A stretch of DNA of 64,000 nt from Methylobacterium tardum (GTDB lineage Bacteria; Pseudomonadota; Alphaproteobacteria; Rhizobiales; Beijerinckiaceae): assembly GCF_023546765.1 (NCBI RefSeq), contig NZ_CP097484.1, positions 5,132,501 through 5,196,500 on the forward strand, in the 5' to 3' direction. The position numbers and the translations under genes were made by a program. Positions 34,856 to 43,702 of the stretch are shown here, in pieces. Under the pieces are notes generated by a model that saw only the letters and a program-made list of their open reading frames with translations, searched no databases and had not been told where the DNA came from. Every line of letters begins with the position of its first letter. The stretch's first letter is position 1.

Positions 34856-37726
34856 GTGAGCTATGACGCTCCCGTGTCGCAGAACAAGCCAATGCCCCGC
34901 TCGTCGGGTTTCGAGCCCCAGCATCCCCAGCGGCTCGCCGCTCTGCGCGCCTACGCCATCCTGGACACGCCCCCCGAGCGGGCCTTCGACGAGATCGCCG
35001 AGATGGCCGCCCAGGCCTGCGGCACGCCGATGGCGCACATCAATTTCATCGACGCCGACCGGCAGTGGATCAAGGCCGCGTTCGGCCACGCGGCGCGGTC
35101 GATGCCCCTCGATTTCGGCTTCTGCACCGAGGCGATGCGCGAGGACGGCATCCTGGTGCTGCCGGATCTGACGGCGGAGCCGGAGAGCGCCGCCAATCCC
35201 CTCGTGACCGGCGAGCCGCACCTGCGCTTCTACGCCGGCGTGCCCCTCGTGACACCGGACGGGTGGGCGCTCGGGACGCTCTGCGTCCTTGACCGCGAGC
35301 CGCGCACGCTGTCCGACCAGCAGATCTTCATCCTCAAGGCGCTCGCCCGGACGGTGATGACGCAGCTGGAGACCCGCTGCGCCGAGGCCGCCCTGCGCCG
35401 GAGCGAGGAGCGTTACCGCTCGCTGTTCGAGTCCATCGATGCCGGCTTCTGCCTGATCGAGATGAAGTTCGCGGACGGCGACCGCCCGGTCGATTACCGC
35501 TTCCTGGAGGTCAACCCCGCCTTCGCGCAGCAGACCGGCCTGACGGACGTGGTCGGCCGCTGGATGCGGGATCTCGCCCCGGATCACGAGCAGCACTGGT
35601 TCGACCTCTACGGCCGGGTCGCGCGCACCGGAGAGCCGGTCCGCTTCGAGCAGGCGGCCGCGGCCCTCGGCCGCTGGTACGACGTGCATGCCTACCGGGT
35701 CGACGGGCCGGTGCGGAACCACGTCGCCGTCCTGTTCAACGACATCACGGAGCGCCGCCGGAGCGAGCTGGCGCTCCAGGCGCGGGAGGCCGAGCTCCGG
35801 CTGGTCGCGGATGCGATGCCGGTGCTGATCGCCTTCATCGACCGCAACCTCGTCTACCAGTTCGCCAACGCCGCCTACGAGACCTGGACGGGCCATGCCG
35901 CCTTGGCGGTCGTCGGGAAGACGGTGCGCGGCCTCCTCGGCGCGGAAGCCTTCGAGGCGCGGCGCCCCGCCATCGAGCAGGTGCTGGCCGGCCGCGAGAT
36001 CCGGCACGAGTGGGCCTGGACCTTCCCCAACGGCGAGGCCCGGATCGCCGATACCCGCTACCTCCCGCGGCGGGGGCCGGACGGTGCGGTCGACGGCTTC
36101 TACGTCTTCGCCCACGACGTCTCCGAGCGGAAGCGGAGCGAGATCCTGCTCCAGTCCCGGGCGGAGCGCCTGGAGGCCCAGGTGGCCGCGCAGACTCGCG
36201 ACCGCGACCGGGTCTGGACCCTCTCGCCGGTGCTGAAGCTCGTCTCGGACCGGGCGGGGCAGGTCCAGTCGGTGAACCCGTCCTGGAGCCGGGCGCTCGG
36301 CTGGTCCGAGGAGGAGACCCTGGGCCGCACCGCCCTGGATTTCATCGCGCCTCCGGAGCGCGAGGCCGCCCAGGCGGCCCTGCGGCCGCTCTGCGAGGAT
36401 CGCCGGGTCGAGGATGTCGAACTGGCCTGCCTGACCCGCGCCGGCGAGCCGCGGCGGGTGCTCTGGACCGTGGTCCCGGAAGACGGGCTGTTCTACGGCT
36501 TCGGCCGCGACATCACCGAGCAGCGCCAGGCCGAGGAGGCGCTGCGGCAGTCGCAGAAGCTCGAGGCGATCGGCCAGCTGACCGGCGGCGTGGCGCACGA
36601 CTTCAACAACCTGCTGACCATCATCCGCTCCTCCGTGGAGTTCCTGCGCCGGCCCGACCTCGCGGAGGAGCGGCGGCGCCGCTACCTCGACGCGGTCTCC
36701 GACACCGTCGATCGCGCCGCCAAGCTCACGGGACAGCTCCTCGCCTTCGCCCGGCGGCAGGCCCTCAAGCCGCAGGTCTTCGACATCTGCACGCGCCTGC
36801 GCAGCATCGCCGACATGCTCGATTCGGTGACCGGGGCGCGCATCCGCGTCGCCATCGACCTGCCGGAGGCGCCCCGCTTCGTGCGCGCGGACGAGAGCCA
36901 GTTCGAGACGGCGCTGATCAACATGGCGGTCAACGCCCGGGACGCGATGGACGGGGAAGGCATCCTGACCCTGCACCTCGATGGCGATCACCCGATGCCG
37001 CCGATCCGCGGGCATGCCGGTGCCCCGGGGCCGTTCGTGGCCGTGCGGGTCACCGATACCGGGGCGGGCATCCCCGCCCCGGATCTCGGGCGGATCTTCG
37101 AGCCGTTCTTCACCACCAAGGAGATCGGCAAGGGGACCGGGCTCGGCCTCAGCCAGGTGATCGGCTTCGCCAAGCAGTCCGGCGGCGACATCGACGTGGA
37201 GAGCGCGGTCGGCCGCGGCACCACCTTCAGCCTCTACCTGCCGCAGGTCGAGGCGCCCTCGGGGGCCGCCGAGGCCGCCGGCGACGACCGGCGGGAGGCG
37301 GAGCCGCAACGGGGCCTGTGCATCCTCGTCGTGGAGGACAATCTCGGGGTCGGGCGGTTCTGCACCCAGATCCTGGAGGATCTCGGCCACGCGCCGATCT
37401 GGGCGAAATCCGCCGAGGAGGCGCTCACCGAACTCGACCGGACACCGGACCGCTTCGACGTGGTCTTCTCGGACGTGGTCATGCCCGGCATGGGCGGCTT
37501 CGCCCTCGCCCGGCAGTTGCAGGCCAGCCGCCCCGACCTGCCGGTGGTGCTGACCTCGGGCTACAGCCACGTCCTGGCCAAGGACGACGCGCACGGCTTC
37601 GCCCTCGTGCGCAAACCCTATTCGGCCGAGCAGCTCGCCCAGGTTCTCTACGAGTCGGCGAAGCGGCGCGGGCGGCCGTCCGCCGTCGCCCGCTACGCCG
37701 AGGCGGAAGACATCACGCAAGATTAA
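34856..37726 (+). CDS. Hybrid sensor histidine kinase (GAF-PAS-PAS-PAS-HisKA-HATPase-REC)
   Basis: A 956-residue hybrid kinase. A GAF domain (about 25-165, from HPQRLAALRAYAILDTPPE) is followed by three PAS units (about 185-305, 320-435, 455-565), a HisKA domain with H581 in GGVAHDFNNLLT, a HATPase domain (NMAVNARDAM, DTGAGIP, FFTTKEIGKGTGLGL) and a C-terminal receiver with phosphoacceptor D873 in FSDVVMPGMGG. There is no membrane helix, so it is a soluble cytoplasmic sensor. GTG 34856 with GGGAGG 9 bases upstream fixes the start. The output partner is not adjacent. Confidence 0.92.
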   Translation: MSYDAPVSQNKPMPRSSGFEPQHPQRLAALRAYAILDTPPERAFDEIAEMAAQACGTPMAHINFIDADRQWIKAAFGHAARSMPLDFGFCTEAMREDGILVLPDLTAEPESAANPLVTGEPHLRFYAGVPLVTPDGWALGTLCVLDREPRTLSDQQIFILKALARTVMTQLETRCAEAALRRSEERYRSLFESIDAGFCLIEMKFADGDRPVDYRFLEVNPAFAQQTGLTDVVGRWMRDLAPDHEQHWFDLYGRVARTGEPVRFEQAAAALGRWYDVHAYRVDGPVRNHVAVLFNDITERRRSELALQAREAELRLVADAMPVLIAFIDRNLVYQFANAAYETWTGHAALAVVGKTVRGLLGAEAFEARRPAIEQVLAGREIRHEWAWTFPNGEARIADTRYLPRRGPDGAVDGFYVFAHDVSERKRSEILLQSRAERLEAQVAAQTRDRDRVWTLSPVLKLVSDRAGQVQSVNPSWSRALGWSEEETLGRTALDFIAPPEREAAQAALRPLCEDRRVEDVELACLTRAGEPRRVLWTVVPEDGLFYGFGRDITEQRQAEEALRQSQKLEAIGQLTGGVAHDFNNLLTIIRSSVEFLRRPDLAEERRRRYLDAVSDTVDRAAKLTGQLLAFARRQALKPQVFDICTRLRSIADMLDSVTGARIRVAIDLPEAPRFVRADESQFETALINMAVNARDAMDGEGILTLHLDGDHPMPPIRGHAGAPGPFVAVRVTDTGAGIPAPDLGRIFEPFFTTKEIGKGTGLGLSQVIGFAKQSGGDIDVESAVGRGTTFSLYLPQVEAPSGAAEAAGDDRREAEPQRGLCILVVEDNLGVGRFCTQILEDLGHAPIWAKSAEEALTELDRTPDRFDVVFSDVVMPGMGGFALARQLQASRPDLPVVLTSGYSHVLAKDDAHGFALVRKPYSAEQLAQVLYESAKRRGRPSAVARYAEAEDITQD

Positions 37727-37826
37727 CGGTTTTGACTGATCTTGGGAGCGTCTTAACCTGGACTGTTTCCGGTCGCTCGAGACAGATGTAGTCCAGGAGC
37801 CTCGAAGATCGAGGCTCGACACAGCC

Positions 37827-38099
37827 ATGCCCCTGACCGGACGTTTCTGGTTCCGCCGGACCTGGACCGGCAAGCTGATCCTGCTGGTCGAGGAGGAGCG
37901 CGGGCGCTGGTTTCGCCGACGCCGCGGCAGCAAGCTGCGCTGGCGCGACGCCAAGCTGCTCGATCTCGCGGAGGCGCCCTTGCGCGGCCTGATGACCCTG
38001 GAGCGGACCTACCGGCCCGCGTTCGGCCCCGGGGAGGCACGCCGTCCGCACGGTGTCCCGGCTACCCTCACGCCGCCGCGCAGCGCCGGCTCCGTGTGA
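37827..38099 (+). CDS. Small basic hypothetical protein
   Basis: 90 residues: PLTGRFWFRRTWTGKLILLVEEERGRWF then LRWRDAKLLDLAEAPLRGLM. The FRRTWTGKLIL-VEEE pattern and WRDA motif resemble short conserved proteins of this order and its phages. The C-terminal 25 residues look unstructured. It ends about 45 bases before small RNA copy B. Function unknown. Confidence 0.58.
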   Translation: MPLTGRFWFRRTWTGKLILLVEEERGRWFRRRRGSKLRWRDAKLLDLAEAPLRGLMTLERTYRPAFGPGEARRPHGVPATLTPPRSAGSV

Positions 38100-38144
38100 G
38101 ACGGCGAATCTCGGAACAAGGCCATGGGTCTCGGGTTGACGCAG

Positions 38145-38238
38145 TGCAGCACAGCGATGGCGTCGCTGTCCTGCAGCCCCTCGTGGGCGTTTCCTCCCTA
38201 GACTTCGGACCGCCTCTTTCGGGGACGGTCCTTTTTTT
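38145..38238 (+). ncRNA. Small RNA, copy B of a two-copy family
   Basis: About 94 bases. GCGATGGCGTCGC (38154-38166), an 18-base spacer, the 24-base core at 38185-38208 identical to copy A, then a terminator. The spacer and 5' part differ in sequence from copy A while keeping length, so the conserved parts are what is selected. The promoter is less clear than for copy A; a TTGACG lies at 38136-38141, close to the inferred start. No open frame is conserved between copies. Confidence 0.7.
38207..38238 (+). terminator. Intrinsic terminator of small RNA copy B
   Basis: GGACCGCCTC-TTTC-GGGGACGGTCC forms the stem, followed by seven T (38232-38238). Confidence 0.82.
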
Positions 38239-38332
38239 GGTCGGCGGGGGTCAACGCGGCCTGCGACAAAAAGTTCTCAGAAATGTCTCAGGTTTGATCC
38301 GGCGCCGCGGCAGCGCCCGGAGCGGGACCGCG

Positions 38333-39337
38333 TCAGGCCTCGAGCGCCAGCAGCGCGAAGCTCGCGAGCCAGTGCTCACCCATGTAGTCGCCGGTCACGT
38401 GCGGGAGCGCCGCCCCGAGGTGGGCCTCGGCCGCCGCGGCGAGCGGCGGACACCGGGGATCGGCGGGATCCAGCGCGGCGGCGAGCGCCCGGAAGCACCA
38501 GGCGCGGCTGAGATTCAGGCCGTCGAGATGGGCGATCTTCCCGTCGCTGCGGTCGGTCACGTCGGCCGGCTGGAACAGCGTGGCCGGCCGGCCCGCCGCC
38601 AGATCGGGGAGGAAGCGGTCGAACCAGGGCCGGAACCGCACCGGCGGCAGGAGCCGGCGCATGCACTCGGCCTCGATCAGCGCGGAGGACAGGAAATCGT
38701 CCCCGCCCGGCTCGCCCCAGGCGGGGCAGCCCGCGTCCGCGCCGTACCAGCGCTCGGCGGTCTCCAGCAGCAGGGCGCCGAGCGCCGCCTCCCCCGCCCC
38801 CTCGGCGTAATCGGCCGCGAGGCGCAGCGCGAAGGCGGTGTTGAAATGGGTCCCGACCCGGACCGGATAGGGCGCGATCGGCAGGAAGTCCCCGAACCGC
38901 CGGACGATGAGCGCGGCGAGCGGCGCGAGGGCCTCGGACCAGCGGGTTTCTGGCAGGCGGGCGAGTTCGTCGGCGAGCTTCAGGAGCCACGCCCAGCCGT
39001 AGGGCCGCTCGAAGCCGCGCGCATGCGGGGCGGCGAAGGAGGCGCATTCGCCCGCCACCCGGTCGGGGGTCAGCCGCGCGTCGAACTGCGCGCGGATCGC
39101 GCCGGCCTGCGCGCCGTCCGGGAACCGCCGCAGCACCCGCGCGAGCAGCCAGTACCCGTGGACGCAGGAATGCCAGTCGTAGCTGCCGTGGAAGATCGGG
39201 TGCAGGTCGGCGGGCGTGCGCGCATCCGCCGGACCCGCCAGGACATGGCCCGGCTTGTACGGGTATTCGCGGCTGACATGGCCGAGCGCGACCGCGGCGA
39301 AGCGGGCGCCGATCTCCGGGGTGAGCGCACGCGCCAT
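38333..39337 (-). CDS. DUF2891-family protein
   Basis: A 334-residue helical protein: PADLHPIFHGSYDWHSCVHGYWLLARVLR near residue 45, GWAWLLKLADELARL, VGTHFNTAFALRLAADYA and the final VTGDYMGEHWLASFALLALEA. This is the DUF2891 pattern, an alpha/alpha-toroid-like protein with several conserved His and Trp in a central cavity, suggesting a carbohydrate-active or related enzyme of unknown reaction. It stands alone. Confidence 0.82.
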   Translation of the reverse strand: MARALTPEIGARFAAVALGHVSREYPYKPGHVLAGPADARTPADLHPIFHGSYDWHSCVHGYWLLARVLRRFPDGAQAGAIRAQFDARLTPDRVAGECASFAAPHARGFERPYGWAWLLKLADELARLPETRWSEALAPLAALIVRRFGDFLPIAPYPVRVGTHFNTAFALRLAADYAEGAGEAALGALLLETAERWYGADAGCPAWGEPGGDDFLSSALIEAECMRRLLPPVRFRPWFDRFLPDLAAGRPATLFQPADVTDRSDGKIAHLDGLNLSRAWCFRALAAALDPADPRCPPLAAAAEAHLGAALPHVTGDYMGEHWLASFALLALEA

Positions 39338-39485
39338 CGGGGGCTCCGGGTTCGGGACGGGCCGGGATAGCGGGTTTCCGGCCCGGCGTCAGGGCATCCG
39401 GACGCTTTGCCGGCACGGGCCCGGATCGGCTATCGCGGAACCTGGCCGAGCGGGGCAGTCCCGACCGGCGTCTCCGGGAGCTCCC

Positions 39486-40235
39486 ATGCGCCGCGCGCTG
39501 CTCGTCGCCCTCGTCGTCGCGGTCTCGATGCCGGCCTCGGCCGCGCCGGATCCGAGCCGCGACGTCCTGTGGGCCGCCCTGAAGACCTGCGTGCTCGCCA
39601 AGCGGATCGCCAACCGGACCTTTCCGTGCCTCTCGGTCGACCTGGGCGACACGGATCGGCCCGGCTCGGCGGTGCTGCGCGCGCCGGGCGAGCCGACCCA
39701 TATCGTCGTCATGCCCACCGACACCGTCGCGGGCCTCGAGGCCCCGGTCCTGCGCGGCCCGTCCGGAATCGCCTACTGGCGGGCGGCGCTCGCCGCGCGG
39801 CCGTTCGTGTCCGACGTGCTGAAGGGGCGGCTGACGCCCGAGGCGGTGGGACTTGCGGTCAACTCGGCCCGGGGCCGCAGCCAGGACCAGCTTCACATCC
39901 ATCTCGACTGCCTGAGGCCCAGCGTGCTGGCCGCCCTCAAGGCGCATGGCCGCCAGATCCGCACGACTTGGTCCCGCTTCCCGGTGCCGCTGGCCGGCGA
40001 CCGCTATTTCGCGCTGCGCGTGCCGGAGGCGGAGGTGGCGCGCTTCAACCCGTTCGCGGTCCTGTACACCCTGCCGGGCGGGCGGCCGAACCTGCACCGG
40101 ACGAGCTTCGCGGCCGTGGCGACCCTGCCGGGCGACCCCGAGCCGGGCCTCCTCCTGCTGGCCTACCGGGTGCCCAGCGCCAGCGCCGAGGACGTGATGG
40201 ATCACAGCTGCACGGTTGCAAATCGGGGCGCCTGA
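39486..40235 (+). CDS. cdh: CDP-diacylglycerol pyrophosphatase-like protein
   Basis: A 249-residue exported protein with signal peptide RRALLVALVVAVSMPASA and a HIT-like catalytic motif SQDQLHIHLDCL near residue 140. The KTCVLAKRIANRTFPCLSV start and the THIVVMPTDTVAGLEAP strand match the Cdh family, which hydrolyses CDP-diacylglycerol to CMP and phosphatidate at the membrane. GGAGCT precedes ATG 39486. Converges on the kinase-like gene at 40240 with 4 bases between. Confidence 0.83.
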   Translation: MRRALLVALVVAVSMPASAAPDPSRDVLWAALKTCVLAKRIANRTFPCLSVDLGDTDRPGSAVLRAPGEPTHIVVMPTDTVAGLEAPVLRGPSGIAYWRAALAARPFVSDVLKGRLTPEAVGLAVNSARGRSQDQLHIHLDCLRPSVLAALKAHGRQIRTTWSRFPVPLAGDRYFALRVPEAEVARFNPFAVLYTLPGGRPNLHRTSFAAVATLPGDPEPGLLLLAYRVPSASAEDVMDHSCTVANRGA

Positions 40236-40239
40236 CCCC

Positions 40240-40782
40240 TCATCGGCTGCCCGGCCTCCGACTCAGACCTTCCCGCCGGTAGAACCGGGCCAGAGCCTGC
40301 GGCGTGTCGAGCTGCAGCGTCGGGAGGCCGGTCTCCTCGAACATCCGCGCGTAGCGTTTCCGGTTCGCCGGCGTGGTGACGACGATGTGGCGGATCATGG
40401 ACCATTTCATGCTGTCTCGGCCGCCCTCGAGGGTGCCGTGGCGGTCGCGCTCGAACCACGTCCGGCGCAGGTAGCGGACGAGGCTGAGGGCGGTCGGGAC
40501 ATCGAGCACGATGACGCCCGTCGCCCGCTCCAGACGCTGCGGCAGGCAGCGGGAGTAGTTGCCGTCCATGACCCAGTGCGGGCCCAGGATGGCGGCGTCG
40601 TGCAGCGCCTGGAACTCCGCGGCCGGGCAGGGCTCCCAATCGGTGTTCGGCCGATGGTAGAGCTGATCGAGATGGATCGGCGGCAGGTCGCGCGCCCGGC
40701 CGATCGCCGTCGCCAGGGTGGATTTTCCGCTGTTCGACGGCCCGATGATGCAGATGCGCGGGCCGAGCGCGTCGAGTCTCAT
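40240..40782 (-). CDS. P-loop kinase-like (topology-modulation/adenylate-kinase type) protein
   Basis: A 180-residue P-loop NTPase: RICIIGPSNSGKSTLATAIG (Walker A), then HLDQLYHRPNTDWEP, WVMDGNYSRCLPQRLERA and FYRREGL. This is the FlaR/adenylate-kinase-like group often called DNA topology modulation protein; the real activity is probably a small-molecule kinase. ATG 40782 begins 8 residues before the Walker strand. Convergent with cdh. Confidence 0.83.
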   Translation of the reverse strand: MRLDALGPRICIIGPSNSGKSTLATAIGRARDLPPIHLDQLYHRPNTDWEPCPAAEFQALHDAAILGPHWVMDGNYSRCLPQRLERATGVIVLDVPTALSLVRYLRRTWFERDRHGTLEGGRDSMKWSMIRHIVVTTPANRKRYARMFEETGLPTLQLDTPQALARFYRREGLSRRPGSR

Positions 40783-40911
40783 GTCGATGGCGCGATGTCG
40801 TAGGTCGAGGGTACGAATCCGATCGATCCGGTCAAGCACATCCGGGCCGCCGGGCCAATCTGTTCTTCGTCAGAGCTTCGCGCGGCGCCACTGCGTCTCG
40901 ACAGGACTCGA

Positions 40912-41814
40912 TCAGGACGCGACTGGCGGCGGCAGCGCATCGGTGAGCTGGCGCAGGAAGGCCCGCACCGCCTTCGGGAGCCGCCGGTCGCGCATGGCCT
41001 GGACCTGGATCCCGCGGGCGAGGCTCGCCCGGGCGTGGATCGGCAGGCTGACCAGCTCGTTCAGGCGCAGCGGCGTCGTCACCGAGAGCGCCGACATCAG
41101 CGCCAGCCCGCGGGAGCGCCGGACGAAGGGCAGCAGCGCCGAGAGCTTGTTGGCGGTCAGAACCGGCTCGACCGCGAGGCCTTCGAGGGCGCAGGCGGCA
41201 TCGAAGACCTGGCGCAGGGTCGTGTCCCGGGTCGGCAGGGCCAGCGGGTAGTTCGACAGGTCGGCGAGGCGCAGGGCCGGCGCCCGCGCCAGGGGATGAT
41301 CGGGTGCGGCGAGCGCCAGCATGTCCACCTGCCCGTCATAGAGCACCTCCACCTGCGGGCTGGGCGTGAGCGCGAAGGTGATGCCGAGATCGGCATCGCC
41401 CACCGCCACTGTCTGGGTCACCTGCGCGGGCGGCAGCACCGTCACCTCGAAGCGGATGCCGGGATGGGCCGTGTGGAAGGCTGCGATGGCGTTCGGCACG
41501 ATGTCGAGGGCGAAGCCCTCGGAACTCGCCACCCGGATCAGGCCGCGGGCGAGCCCTTCGAGCTCACGGATCTCGGTGACCACCTGCTCGGAGCGGATCA
41601 GCACCTGATGGGCGTGCTGCGCCAGCAGCTCCCCGGCCGGGCTCGGTACCATGCCGCGCGGGCGCCGCTCGAACAGCACGCAGTCGAGCTCGGCCTCCAG
41701 GTTGGCGATCTGCCGGCTGATCGCCGAGGCCGCCACGTTGAGCTGGTCCGAGGCGGCGGCGATCGAGCCCGTCCGGGCCACGGCCAGGAAGTAGCGCAGC
41801 CCGGTCGTCTGCAT
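40912..41814 (-). CDS. LysR-family transcription regulator
   Basis: A 300-residue LysR protein: QTTGLRYFLAVARTGSIAAASDQLNVAASAISRQIANLEAELDCVLF is the winged helix, and the inducer domain spans about 90-290. It is divergent from the peptide importer operon that starts at 41985, with a perfect LysR-box dyad between the two starts, so it most likely controls itself and that operon. The inducer is presumably a peptide or amino acid. Confidence 0.9.
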   Translation of the reverse strand: MQTTGLRYFLAVARTGSIAAASDQLNVAASAISRQIANLEAELDCVLFERRPRGMVPSPAGELLAQHAHQVLIRSEQVVTEIRELEGLARGLIRVASSEGFALDIVPNAIAAFHTAHPGIRFEVTVLPPAQVTQTVAVGDADLGITFALTPSPQVEVLYDGQVDMLALAAPDHPLARAPALRLADLSNYPLALPTRDTTLRQVFDAACALEGLAVEPVLTANKLSALLPFVRRSRGLALMSALSVTTPLRLNELVSLPIHARASLARGIQVQAMRDRRLPKAVRAFLRQLTDALPPPVAS

Positions 41815-41847
41815 TATCCTGCCCCAAAGGAGCTATTTCGTCAGGTT

Positions 41848-41866
41848 CGTTGCCGAAACGGCAACG
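41848..41866. promoter_or_regulatory. LysR-box dyad
   Basis: CGTTGCCG-AAA-CGGCAACG is a perfect 8-base-arm inverted repeat. It contains TTGCCGAAACGGCAA, which fits the T-N11-A form of LysR binding sites. It lies 34-52 bases upstream of the LysR start and about 120 bases before the importer gene, the normal position for autoregulation and activation. Confidence 0.6.
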
Positions 41867-41984
41867 CAGCACTCGCCAAATTCTACTTGTTGCGATCCCA
41901 GATGCACAACACCATGGCAGGGTGAAAAACGCGGCAGCCGCGGAACCATCCGCCGGACCTGTTCGCCGCGCCGTCGGAGCCTGC

Positions 41985-43517
41985 ATGCCGCTACGGACTC
42001 TCACCCGGGCCGCGACCTTCGCCGCCTCATTCGCCGCTCTGATCGCCGCGCACCCGGCGCTCGCCGGCAAGGCCAACGACACGCTGGTCTACGCGTCGGA
42101 CAGCGAGCCCGAGAACGTCAGCCCGTATCACAACAGCGCCCGCGAGGGCGTCATCCTGGCCCGGAACTGCTGGGACACGCTGCTGTACCGGGATCCCAAG
42201 GACGGGACCTACAAGCCGTTTCTGGCGACCGCCTGGACCTGGGCGGACGACACGACCCTCGATCTCACGATCCGCGAGGGCGTGGTCTTCCACAACGGCG
42301 ACCCGCTCGGGCCGGAGGACGTGGCCTTCACGTTCAACTACGTGCTGACGCCGGAGGCGCGCACCGTCACCCGCCAGAACGTCGACTGGATGAAGTCGGT
42401 GGAGGTGACCGGCCCGCATACGGTCCGGATCCACCTCAAGGCGCCGTTCCCGGCGGCGCTCGAATACCTCGCCGGCCCGACCCCGATCTTCCCGGCCAAC
42501 TACTTCAAGAAGGTCGGCCTCGACGGCTTCGCCAAGGCGCCGGTCGGCAGCGGACCCTACCGGATCACCAAGGTCGACAGCGGCCGCGGCGTCAGCATGG
42601 AACGCTTCGACAAGTACTGGGCGGAGAGCCCGCTCGGGAAACCGAAGATCGGCAAGCTGCAGTTCCGGGTCATCCCGGACGGCGAGAGCCGGATGGCCGA
42701 GCTGATGACCGGCGGCGTCGACTGGATCTGGCGGGTGCCGAGCGACCAGGCCGAGCAGCTGCGCGCCGCGCCGAACATCACGGTGCTCAATTCCGAGACG
42801 ATGCGGGTCGGCTTCCTGCAATTCGACACGCTGGGCCGGGCGAAGGAGAACTCGCCGCTCAAGGACGTGCGCGTCCGGCAGGCGATCTCCTACGCCATCG
42901 ACCGCAAGGCGATGGTCGACAACCTCGTGCGCGGCGCCTCGCGGGTGATGAACGCGCTGTGCTTCGCCGACCAGTTCGGCTGCACCGACCAGGGCGTGCC
43001 GCGTTATGCCTACGACCCCGCCAAGGCCAAGGCGCTGCTCAAGGAAGCTGGCTACGAGAAGGGCTTCGAGATCGATCTCGGCGCCTATCGCGAGCGGGAC
43101 TACGCCGAGGCGGTGATCGGCTATCTGGGCGCCGTCGGCATCAAGGTCCGGCTGAACTACCTGCGCTACGCGGCGTTCCGGGATTCGCTGCGCGCCGGCA
43201 AGGTCTCGATCGGCTACCAGACCTGGGGGTCGTTCTCGGTCCTGGACGTCTCGGCCTTCGACGGGGTGTATTTCCGCGGCGGCGAGGAGGATCTGACCCG
43301 GGATCCGCAGGTGATCGCCGATCTTCAGAAGGGCGACAGCTCGACCGATCCGGAGACGCGCAAGGCCGCCTACGCGAAGGCGCTCCAGCGGATCGCCGCG
43401 GAGGCTTACGCCCTGCCGATGTTCTCCTACTCGACCAATTACGCCTTCACGTCGGACCTGAACTTCACCGCCCAGCCCGACGAGGTGGCGCGCTTCTACG
43501 CGGCGTCGTGGAAGTGA
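41985..43517 (+). CDS. Peptide/nickel-type ABC transporter substrate-binding protein (system 1)
   Basis: A 510-residue extracytoplasmic family 5 binding protein. Signal peptide PLRTLTRAATFAASFAALIAAHPALAG; DTLVYASDSEPENVSPYH, LATAWTWADD, TIREGVVFHNGDPLGPEDV and VRQAISYAIDRKAMV are family hallmarks. It captures oligopeptides, dipeptides or similar solutes. ATG 41985 has GGAG upstream. It is followed by permeases, an M20 peptidase and a fused ATPase, so the substrate is likely a di- or oligopeptide hydrolysed after uptake. Confidence 0.9.
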   Translation: MPLRTLTRAATFAASFAALIAAHPALAGKANDTLVYASDSEPENVSPYHNSAREGVILARNCWDTLLYRDPKDGTYKPFLATAWTWADDTTLDLTIREGVVFHNGDPLGPEDVAFTFNYVLTPEARTVTRQNVDWMKSVEVTGPHTVRIHLKAPFPAALEYLAGPTPIFPANYFKKVGLDGFAKAPVGSGPYRITKVDSGRGVSMERFDKYWAESPLGKPKIGKLQFRVIPDGESRMAELMTGGVDWIWRVPSDQAEQLRAAPNITVLNSETMRVGFLQFDTLGRAKENSPLKDVRVRQAISYAIDRKAMVDNLVRGASRVMNALCFADQFGCTDQGVPRYAYDPAKAKALLKEAGYEKGFEIDLGAYRERDYAEAVIGYLGAVGIKVRLNYLRYAAFRDSLRAGKVSIGYQTWGSFSVLDVSAFDGVYFRGGEEDLTRDPQVIADLQKGDSSTDPETRKAAYAKALQRIAAEAYALPMFSYSTNYAFTSDLNFTAQPDEVARFYAASWK

Positions 43518-43535
43518 CGGCGGTGGCTCAACGCT

Positions 43536-43652
43536 CTTCCCCTCCCCCTTGTGGGGAGGGGTCAGGGGTGGGGGTGGTGCAGACGGCACCGCACCGATCC
43601 ATCCGGCACCACCCCCACCTCCGGCTCCTCCCCACAGGGGGGAGGAGAGGAC
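43536..43652. repeat. Long palindromic repeat, family C
   Basis: Nested inverted arms: CCCCTCCCCCTTGTGGGGAG faces CTCCCCACAGGGGGGAGGAG, and inside them GTGGGGGTGGTG faces CACCACCCCCAC. It occupies the gap between the binding-protein gene and the first permease, where a stable mRNA hairpin would favour higher expression of the binding protein. This kind of palindrome is widespread in alphaproteobacterial intergenic regions. Confidence 0.7.
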
Positions 43653-43702
43653 GCTTCGTCCTGATCGGGCGCGATCGTCATCGCCAGAAAGGAGCCTGAG
43701 CC

